Source: Virgibacillus siamensis
GTDB lineage: Bacteria > Bacillota > Bacilli > Bacillales > Amphibacillaceae
Assembly (NCBI RefSeq): GCF_900162695.1
Contig: NZ_FUIH01000007.1
Span: forward strand, 1,178,001-1,242,000
Length of the DNA stretch: 64,000 nucleotides
Direction of reading: 5' to 3'
Made by a program: the position numbers and the translations under genes. Positions 58,529 to 64,000 of the stretch are shown here, one piece after another. The first letter of the stretch is position 1; each line of letters starts with the position of its first letter. Below the pieces are notes generated by a model. It ran no database searches, was not told the origin of the DNA, and worked only from the letters and a program-made list of their open reading frames with translations.

Positions 58529-59152
58529 TTAATGAATATTCCGGTACAGCCCGATTACTTTTCCAAGTATCGTCACATTTGGATAGATTAGCGGGTCCAT
58601 TGTGGCATTTTCCGGTTGCAGACGTATTTGATTGGTTTCCTTGAAGAACCGTTTAACTGTTGCTTCATCCTCCTCAGTCATCGCAACAACAATCTCACCG
58701 TTCTGTGCAGTGTTTTGTTGTTTTACAATAACCATGTCACCATCTAAGATACCAGCTTCAATCATACTCTCACCCTCGATAACCAGAACGAACAAATTAT
58801 CGTCGGGACCGGCACTTGAGCTCGGAAGCGGCACAAACTCTTCGATATTTTCGACAGCAGTAATCGGCAGCCCGGCGGTAACTTTACCAATCACTGGCGC
58901 ATAAACCGCTTCTTCTTTCGGTATGTTCATATCTTCTGACAGATCCAGGACTTCAATTGCCCTTGGTTTAGTTGGGTCTCTTCTAATAAATCCTTTGCTC
59001 TCCAGTCTGGCAAGATGACCGTGCACAGTGGAACTTGAAGCAAGTCCTACCGCTACTGCGATTTCACGAACGGATGGCGGATACCCTTTTTCTTTTACCT
59101 GTTCCTTAATATAGTCGAGAATTGCCTGCTGCCTTTTGGAAAGTTTGTTCAT
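58529..59152 (-). CDS. lexA: SOS repressor LexA
   Basis: A 207-residue repressor and self-cleaving protease. The winged helix holds SVREIAVAVGLASSSTVHGH; the cleavage site is Ala93-Gly94 in KVTAGLPI; the catalytic dyad is Ser129 (EGESMIEAG) and Lys167 (EATVKRFF). It corresponds almost residue for residue in spacing to B. subtilis LexA. It is divergent from the SOS peptide/yneB genes, with three LexA-type boxes in between, so it is autoregulated and controls that operon. Confidence 0.97.
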   Translation of the reverse strand: MNKLSKRQQAILDYIKEQVKEKGYPPSVREIAVAVGLASSSTVHGHLARLESKGFIRRDPTKPRAIEVLDLSEDMNIPKEEAVYAPVIGKVTAGLPITAVENIEEFVPLPSSSAGPDDNLFVLVIEGESMIEAGILDGDMVIVKQQNTAQNGEIVVAMTEEDEATVKRFFKETNQIRLQPENATMDPLIYPNVTILGKVIGLYRNIH

Positions 59153-59214
59153 CTATTAAACACCTCGCGCATAATATTTATTAATGATAGTTTATCATTC
59201 AATATATAGAAAAG

Positions 59215-59293
59215 CAAACATTCGTTCGAAAAAAAGCTTGACAAGATCATTTGTTCGTATATAATAAATACAGAGAAGGCGAACAAAGGTTCT
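59215..59293. promoter_or_regulatory. LexA boxes and promoter for the SOS operon
   Basis: Three CGAAC-N4-GTTC-like sites are seen: 59215-59228 (reverse complement CGAACGAATGTTTG), 59244-59257 (reverse complement CGAACAAATGATCT, weaker) and 59280-59293 (CGAACAAAGGTTCT). A plus-strand promoter TTGACA (59238-59243) - 16 bases - TATAAT (59260-59265) has the middle box between -35 and -10 and the last box near +15. LexA should therefore repress both directions. Confidence 0.85.
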
Positions 59294-59320
59294 AATACAA
59301 AAAGGAAGGGACTGATAAAT

Positions 59321-59416
59321 ATGTTTGAAAAGATTTCCAAGACAGATATATTTTATATAGTTGCTTTTGCATTGGCGTTAGCTTTTTTATATTTTACAAT
59401 GATTACAAGCGCATAA
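59321..59416 (+). CDS. 31-residue single-helix membrane peptide in the SOS-controlled yneA position
   Basis: ATG 59321 follows AAAGGAAGGG at ideal distance and the promoter and LexA boxes lie directly upstream. The product has a short charged start (MFEKISKTD) and one hydrophobic segment (IFYIVAFALALAFLYFTMI), then stops. It occupies the exact place of B. subtilis yneA, the SOS cell-division inhibitor of about 105 residues with one N-terminal transmembrane helix and a C-terminal LysM domain. Here no LysM is encoded in any frame before yneB begins at 59434. It may be a minimal division inhibitor; that role is inferred from position. Confidence 0.7.
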   Translation: MFEKISKTDIFYIVAFALALAFLYFTMITSA

Positions 59417-59433
59417 TGTAGGGAGATATTCAA

Positions 59434-60072
59434 TTGAGAGCTATCATATATTGCAGGGTTAGTACAAATAAGAAGACACAGGAAACATCACTGGCACGAC
59501 AGAAAGAAGAACTGACAAAACTTGCTGACAGAAATAATTTTTCTATTATATCGATTATTGAAGAGCGGGAAAGCGGCTATGAGATGGACCGTGATGGTAT
59601 TTTTTCAATGCTGGATTATTTTGCAGGCGGGGAAGCAGATGTCTTGCTGATACAGGATGAGACAAGACTGGGCAGAGGAAATACAAAAATTGCGCTGTTC
59701 CATCAATTGCAGAAATTGCATGTTTCGATTTATACGAGTTTGCACGGAGGCGAATTAGAGGTTTCAGAATCAGACTCCATGGTATTGCAAATTGTAGGGA
59801 TTGTGGAAGAATACCAGCGTAAACTGCAAAATGCAAAGATCAGGCGCGGAATGAAGCGGGCTGTTCGGGATGGATTTGATCCGGCAAAAAATTTATCCAA
59901 CCGGCACCAGGCATCCGGCCGTGACCGAATAGCATTTCCAATGGATGAGGTTGTTCAATTAAGACAGAAGGAAATGACATTCAATGAAATCACGAAGCGT
60001 ATAAATAATTTGGGTTATCCCGTTTCCAAAGCAACTGTTCATCGCAGGTATCAGGAATTTGTAAATTCTTGA
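59434..60072 (+). CDS. yneB: Small serine recombinase/resolvase YneB
   Basis: A 212-residue resolvase-type serine recombinase with the catalytic Ser10 in IYCRVSTNKK, the conserved RQKEEL and LIQDETRLGR segments, and a C-terminal helix-turn-helix like SKATVHRRYQEF. In B. subtilis yneB is in the SOS-induced yneA-yneB-ynzC operon; its recombination target is unknown. It starts at TTG 59434 with TAGGGAGAT upstream and lies 17 bases after the SOS peptide. A terminator follows. Confidence 0.92.
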   Translation: MRAIIYCRVSTNKKTQETSLARQKEELTKLADRNNFSIISIIEERESGYEMDRDGIFSMLDYFAGGEADVLLIQDETRLGRGNTKIALFHQLQKLHVSIYTSLHGGELEVSESDSMVLQIVGIVEEYQRKLQNAKIRRGMKRAVRDGFDPAKNLSNRHQASGRDRIAFPMDEVVQLRQKEMTFNEITKRINNLGYPVSKATVHRRYQEFVNS

Positions 60073-60099
60073 ATCTGCTTCATATAAAAGGTACTATTG

Positions 60100-60135
60100 A
60101 AGGGCAGGAACACCGATATGGTTCTTGCCTTTTTT
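60100..60135 (+). terminator. Hairpin between yneB and ynzC
   Basis: GGCAGGAAC and GTTCTTGCC pair over an 8-base loop and are followed by TTTTTTG. It may reduce read-through to ynzC. Confidence 0.85.
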
Positions 60136-60161
60136 GTATGCAACTATCAGGAGGGGTTATC

Positions 60162-60395
60162 ATGATCTCAAAAGAAAAGTTAAATCGTATAAATGAACTT
60201 GCCAAAAAGTCAAAGGAAGAAGAACTGACAGATGATGAAAAAGCGGAACAAAAGGAACTGAGACAGGAATATCTGAAAAATGTCCGTAAGTCATTTAAAA
60301 ATCAGTTCAAATCAATGACTGTGATGGATAAAGAAGGTAATGATGTTACACCGCAAAAAGTTCGGGATCTTCAGGACCGGAATAAAAAGCATTAA
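60162..60395 (+). CDS. ynzC: UPF0291/DUF896 protein YnzC
   Basis: A 77-residue helical-hairpin protein. It begins ISKEKLNRINELAKKSKEEE and contains LTDDEKAEQKELRQEYLKN, matching DUF896; the length equals B. subtilis YnzC. The function is unknown, though the family is SOS-linked in B. subtilis. ATG 60162 is fixed by AGGAGGGG; the upstream open frame runs back through the terminator of yneB and is not coding. Confidence 0.95.
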   Translation: MISKEKLNRINELAKKSKEEELTDDEKAEQKELRQEYLKNVRKSFKNQFKSMTVMDKEGNDVTPQKVRDLQDRNKKH

Positions 60396-60486
60396 AAGCT
60401 TTTTCGAAAAAAACTTGTTACAGGTATGGTTTCGTTATAAAATGAAAAAGGATATAAACTAGTTTAGTAACGGAAGGGGAATTTCA

Positions 60487-62490
60487 TTGTCACAAAACAT
60501 GGAACAACTATCGATTAACACAATTCGCACTTTGGCAATTGATGCCATCGAAAATGCTAATTCGGGCCACCCGGGCCTGCCAATGGGTGCAGCTCCAATG
60601 GCGTATTCGTTGTGGACTGATTTCATGACACACAACCCGAAAAATTCCAAATGGTTTAATCGGGATCGTTTTGTTTTATCCGCAGGTCATGGATCCATGC
60701 TGCTGTATGGCTTATTACATTTATCCGGTTATGATGTAACCATTGACGATTTAAAATCTTTCCGTCAATGGGGTTCCAGAACTCCGGGACACCCGGAAGT
60801 TCATCATACAGATGGGGTGGAAGCTACAACTGGTCCTCTTGGACAAGGTATTGCGATGTCAGTAGGGATGGCAATGGCCGAGGCACATCTCGCATCTCTT
60901 TACAATAAAGAAGACATTCATATTATTGACCATCATACGTATGCACTCATCAGCGACGGTGATTTAATGGAAGGTATTTCACACGAGTCAGCTTCTCTCG
61001 CCGGTCATCTGGGATTAGGTAAACTGATTGCCCTGTATGACTCCAACGATATTTCCCTGGATGGAGATTTGGATCGCGCATTTTCTGATGATACCGAAAG
61101 CCGTTTTAAAGCATATGGCTGGCAGGTTATTCGAGTGGAAGACGGGAATAATCTGACAGAAATCCGTAATGCGATTAAAGAGGCAAAAGAAAATACCGAA
61201 CAGCCTACATTAATCGAAGTTAAAACAGTTATCGGCTATGGTTCCCCAAACAAATCAGCATCTGCGGCATCACATGGTGCGCCGCTTGGAACAGATGAGG
61301 TTAAACTGACGAAAGACTATTATAAGTGGGCACATGATGATTTCCATGTACCGGAAGAAGTCTATGCTGATTTTAACGAAAAAATTGGAAAAGATGGAGC
61401 CGATGCAGAGGATAATTGGAACGAACTTTTTACCACTTACAAAGAAAAATATCCGGATGATGCGAAGGAATTGGAACTGGCAATTAAAGGTGAACTGCCG
61501 GAAAACTGGAATGCGGATTTGCCTGTTTATGAAGCCGGAAAAGATTCTGCAGCGACTCGTGCCACTTCCGGCGAGGTGCTTAATGCAATTTCAAAAGCTG
61601 TACCATATTTCTTCGGTGGTAGTGCTGATTTAGCAGGATCCAACAAGACGACGGTTAAAAATGAAGAAGACTTTTCCCTGCAAAATTACGCTGGTAAAAA
61701 CATTTGGTTCGGTGTACGGGAATTCGCAATGGCTGCTGCAACCAACGGAATGGCACTGCACGGCGGATTAAAGGCATATGCCGGAACATTCTTCGTGTTT
61801 AGTGATTACATGCGACCGGCAATCCGTCTTTCTGCAATTATGAATGCGCCAGTGACATATGTGTTTACACACGATTCGATTGCAGTGGGAGAAGATGGAC
61901 CGACACACGAGCCAATTGAACAACTTGCATCACTTCGGGCGATGCCAGGACTATCTCTGATTCGTCCTGCTGACGGAAATGAAGTTCAGGCAGCCTGGAG
62001 ACTCTCGCTTGAGTCAGAAGATAAGCCGACTGCTCTGGTATTGACCAGACAGGGATTGCCAACATTGGAAGGCACAAAAGAAAATGCGTACAATGGTGTG
62101 AAAAAAGGTGCTTATGTGGTAAGCAAATCAGATAAAGAAACACCTGATGCATTATTGCTTGCAACTGGCTCTGAAGTGCAGCTGGCCGTAAAAGCAAAGA
62201 ATGCCTTAAAAGAAAAAAGCATCGATGTGAGTGTTATCAGCATGCCATCCTGGGATCGTTTCAACGAGCAGGATCAGGCATATAAAGATTCCGTTATTCC
62301 ACCGAACGTGAAAAATCGTGTCGCAATTGAAATGGCTTCACCATTTGGCTGGGAACGTTATGTAGGTGAAAAAGGTAAAGTAATCGGCATTGATACATTT
62401 GGTGCTTCCGCTAAGGGAGACAAAGTAATTGAAGAATACGGCTTTACCGTTGATAATGTTGTGAAGCAAGTCGAATCGTATGTGGACTAA
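60487..62490 (+). CDS. tkt: Transketolase
   Basis: A 667-residue thiamine-diphosphate enzyme of the pentose phosphate pathway. The N-terminal signature is RTLAIDAIENANSGHPGLPM; the TPP/metal motif is LISDGDLMEGISHESASLAG; the pyrimidine-domain segment is EDGPTHEPIEQLASLRAMPG. Start TTG 60487 has GGAAGGGGAA upstream. Its position after ynzC and before sirA is the same as in B. subtilis. Confidence 0.97.
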   Translation: MSQNMEQLSINTIRTLAIDAIENANSGHPGLPMGAAPMAYSLWTDFMTHNPKNSKWFNRDRFVLSAGHGSMLLYGLLHLSGYDVTIDDLKSFRQWGSRTPGHPEVHHTDGVEATTGPLGQGIAMSVGMAMAEAHLASLYNKEDIHIIDHHTYALISDGDLMEGISHESASLAGHLGLGKLIALYDSNDISLDGDLDRAFSDDTESRFKAYGWQVIRVEDGNNLTEIRNAIKEAKENTEQPTLIEVKTVIGYGSPNKSASAASHGAPLGTDEVKLTKDYYKWAHDDFHVPEEVYADFNEKIGKDGADAEDNWNELFTTYKEKYPDDAKELELAIKGELPENWNADLPVYEAGKDSAATRATSGEVLNAISKAVPYFFGGSADLAGSNKTTVKNEEDFSLQNYAGKNIWFGVREFAMAAATNGMALHGGLKAYAGTFFVFSDYMRPAIRLSAIMNAPVTYVFTHDSIAVGEDGPTHEPIEQLASLRAMPGLSLIRPADGNEVQAAWRLSLESEDKPTALVLTRQGLPTLEGTKENAYNGVKKGAYVVSKSDKETPDALLLATGSEVQLAVKAKNALKEKSIDVSVISMPSWDRFNEQDQAYKDSVIPPNVKNRVAIEMASPFGWERYVGEKGKVIGIDTFGASAKGDKVIEEYGFTVDNVVKQVESYVD

Positions 62491-62503
62491 GCTATAATGT
62501 AAT

Positions 62504-62540
62504 CAGGATGGCCTTCCTTTTGGGAGGTCATTCTTTTTAG
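62504..62540 (+). terminator. Intrinsic terminator after tkt
   Basis: GATGGCCTTCC and GGAGGTCATTC pair (with G-U pairs) over TTTTG and are followed by TTTTT. Confidence 0.8.
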
Positions 62541-62734
62541 ATACGGACGGGTTTCGCTTAAATTGGTTGATTTTGGCTCAAGTTCATAATTTGTCTTCAC
62601 AAAAAGGGTTGCCGATCCGACAGTCGATTCTTGAATTTCGCTCTTTTGACAAAACTAGTGTTCTTTTTCTGCGGGTTATGACAAAATTTTAAAATGAAAT
62701 GCGTATAATAGAAGGTAAATGAGGAGGGATTTTG

Positions 62735-63193
62735 TTGAATCAATACGCCATTTACTGGATCAAAGAGGAATTTGCGCATCATTTTTTCCACAAAAGTCAT
62801 ATCCTTTATCGTTTTTTGAAAGCGTATCAAATGGAACAAAACCGGGAAGACTTAAGAAAACAATTTGAATTTATTACGAATCCATTTCCAAAAAAAGAAC
62901 TGACTGCCCATCTGACTCACAATGTTTCAGATGGTGTTCGTGTGGCTTGGCAGGAGAATAACATTGAAATTTGGAAAGATATGCAATATATTTCTTTACA
63001 TATCCATCAAAAACATATAAACTTTCGTAGTGAGATATTGCACGATGCGGAACAATTGCTGTTCCCGGCACTCCGTTCATATCAGCCGGTCTTATTTATT
63101 ATGAGCAATAATACGGAACATTACGGCTGGTTATCTCCGGTAATTCAAAGAAAGAGGGACAAGACTGAACAAGTATTGTATTCTTATCTTTGA
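62735..63193 (+). CDS. sirA: Sporulation inhibitor of replication SirA
   Basis: A 152-residue protein aligning with B. subtilis SirA (YneE): the opening YAIYWIKEEFAHHFFHKS, then FEFITNPFPKK, and a late NNTEHYGWLSPVIQRKR. SirA binds DnaA domain I and blocks new initiation once sporulation begins under Spo0A. TTG 62735 (or 62732) is the start, after GAGGAGGG. Its presence is strong evidence of a spore former. Confidence 0.88.
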   Translation: MNQYAIYWIKEEFAHHFFHKSHILYRFLKAYQMEQNREDLRKQFEFITNPFPKKELTAHLTHNVSDGVRVAWQENNIEIWKDMQYISLHIHQKHINFRSEILHDAEQLLFPALRSYQPVLFIMSNNTEHYGWLSPVIQRKRDKTEQVLYSYL

Positions 63194-63238
63194 TTTACTA
63201 TACTGTATGAGGGACAACAAGAAGGAGGAAAGATTGTT

Positions 63239-63460
63239 ATGGCTACGATTTGGGTTGTACTAATAGCTATCGTTGCATTAATTGCCGGTGTTGCGCTTGG
63301 ATTTTTCATCGCACGGAAATATATGATGAACTATTTAAAGAAAAACCCTCCAATTAATGAACAGATGCTTCGTACATTAATGATGCAGATGGGCCAAAAA
63401 CCGTCGCAGAAGAAAATTAATCAGATGATGCGAGCAATGAATAACCAACAAAACAAATAA
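63239..63460 (+). CDS. yneF: UPF0154 membrane protein YneF
   Basis: A 73-residue protein with one N-terminal transmembrane helix (WVVLIAIVALIAGVALGFFIA) and the conserved cytoplasmic tail NPPINEQMLRTLMMQMGQKP. The length and pattern match B. subtilis YneF. The function is unknown. GAAGGAGGAAAG precedes the ATG. Confidence 0.95.
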   Translation: MATIWVVLIAIVALIAGVALGFFIARKYMMNYLKKNPPINEQMLRTLMMQMGQKPSQKKINQMMRAMNNQQNK

Positions 63461-63485
63461 TCAGCACTTATACTATACACGTGCG

Positions 63486-63524
63486 CACGCCCCTTGTTTC
63501 GAAATGGCAACAGGGGGTGTTTTC
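63486..63524 (+). terminator. Terminator after yneF
   Basis: ACGCCCCTTGTT and AACAGGGGGTGT pair with a few non-Watson-Crick positions and are followed by TTTTC. Confidence 0.75.
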
Positions 63525-63621
63525 ATTTAGTGAAGTGTTGGTTAATTGTCAAAATCAATCCCTTTCGTTTTTACTGTTATCTGCTAAACTAGGTGAGAGA
63601 AGTTAGTGGGAGTGATGTAAT

Positions 63622-64000
63622 ATGTCGGGTGAAATAAATATATTTATCGCCTTTGGAGCCGGGTTTTTGTCTTTTGTCTCACCCTGTGTGCTGCCATTAT
63701 ATCCTGTTTTCCTGTCCTATATTACTGGAATGAGTGTCAGTGAAATGAAAGAGGATAATAAAATGCTTAACCGGAAAAGCATGCTGCATACACTGTTCTT
63801 TTTGCTCGGTTTTTCCTGTATTTTCATTGTGATGGGGTATACATCAAACGTGTTTTCGGATTTCCTTAATCAATATAAGGATATTATCAGGCAAATCGGT
63901 GCTATTCTTATCGTGTTCTTTGGTTTGGTTATTGTAGGATTGCTGAATTTCGAGTTCTTGATGAAGGATAAGAAGATCACCTTCAAAAACAGACCGGCGG
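63622..64000 (+). CDS. ccdA: Cytochrome c biogenesis protein CcdA (partial, N-terminal)
   Basis: ATG 63622, after GGGAGTGAT, starts a frame that is open to the window end (about 126 residues). The first helix and active-site segment AGFLSFVSPCVLPLYPVF holds the conserved Cys of DsbD/CcdA proteins, which carry electrons across the membrane for heme attachment to cytochrome c and for spore cortex formation. Two further helices are visible. Its position after yneF is conserved in Bacillus. Confidence 0.95.
   Translation, partial: MSGEINIFIAFGAGFLSFVSPCVLPLYPVFLSYITGMSVSEMKEDNKMLNRKSMLHTLFFLLGFSCIFIVMGYTSNVFSDFLNQYKDIIRQIGAILIVFFGLVIVGLLNFEFLMKDKKITFKNRPA

Noticed and set aside
1..64000. tRNA, rRNA, riboswitch or T-box elements
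   Set aside because: I looked for tRNA-like ends, T-box and common riboswitch cores by eye and found none I could support; a covariance-model scan would be decisive.

Overview
The window looks like a chromosome segment of a low-GC, spore-forming member of the Bacillaceae, probably from the moderately halophilic Oceanobacillus/Virgibacillus/Lentibacillus group. I infer this from gene content and order; no rRNA is present. Both ends keep the gene order known from Bacillus subtilis. On the left are miaA-hfq-spoVK-hflX-ynbB-glnR-glnA. On the right are lexA-(yneA position)-yneB-ynzC-tkt-sirA-yneF-ccdA. Sporulation genes (spoVK, sirA), GlnR, PerR-type and LexA-type sites all fit a Bacillus-like host.

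Layout. 0-2.3 kb: end of an aldehyde dehydrogenase gene, an NAD(P)-binding reductase, and a scar where a truncated flavin oxidoreductase gene is joined tail-to-tail to a truncated diadenylate cyclase (cdaS-like) gene. 2.4-9.7 kb: dps, then the conserved housekeeping block, with a GlnR box and sigma-A promoter in front of glnRA. 9.7-58.5 kb: a long lineage-specific region inserted between glnA and lexA. It holds a P450/ferredoxin/TetR cassette, an orphan Mistic homologue, a betaine-type binding lipoprotein, a group of detoxification and resistance-type enzymes (PIG-L deacetylase, chloramphenicol phosphotransferase-like kinase, MccF-like peptidase, metallo-beta-lactamase fold hydrolase), and an M23 peptidase/two-component/ABC transporter cluster resembling ycbLMNO. 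Further on come a class A beta-lactamase with BlaI-type operators, a LysR/hydrolase pair, a large catalase, a thioester-domain surface adhesin with its own class D sortase beside a serine-aspartate repeat gene, efflux and methyltransferase genes, a PerR-boxed ahpCF operon and a YeeE/YedE transporter. 58.5-64 kb: SOS-controlled lexA and its divergent operon, transketolase, sirA, yneF and the start of ccdA.

The accessory region shows many signs of turnover. About a dozen genes are truncated, frameshifted or stopped (flavin oxidoreductase, cdaS, methyltransferase, acetyltransferase, RibD-C reductase, threonine dehydratase, DUF418, UvrA-like, PNPOx-like, MBL, and unknown remnants). Degenerate copies of an intergenic repeat (core like GGGCGC...TTCCGGAATAA...CAGCGC) lie between genes from about 18 to 50 kb; I did not see it in the syntenic flanks.

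The main physiological themes are oxidative and antibiotic stress (dps, katE, ahpCF, beta-lactamase, CPT-like, MccF-like, arylamine N-acetyltransferase, MFS efflux), envelope sensing and attachment, nitrogen control and the SOS response. The most unusual items are a 31-residue single-helix peptide in the LexA-controlled yneA position, a Mistic homologue without its potassium-channel partner, the adhesin/sortase/SD-repeat locus, and a KatE-type catalase with altered heme-pocket motifs. No tRNA, rRNA, CRISPR array or intact transposase was recognised.
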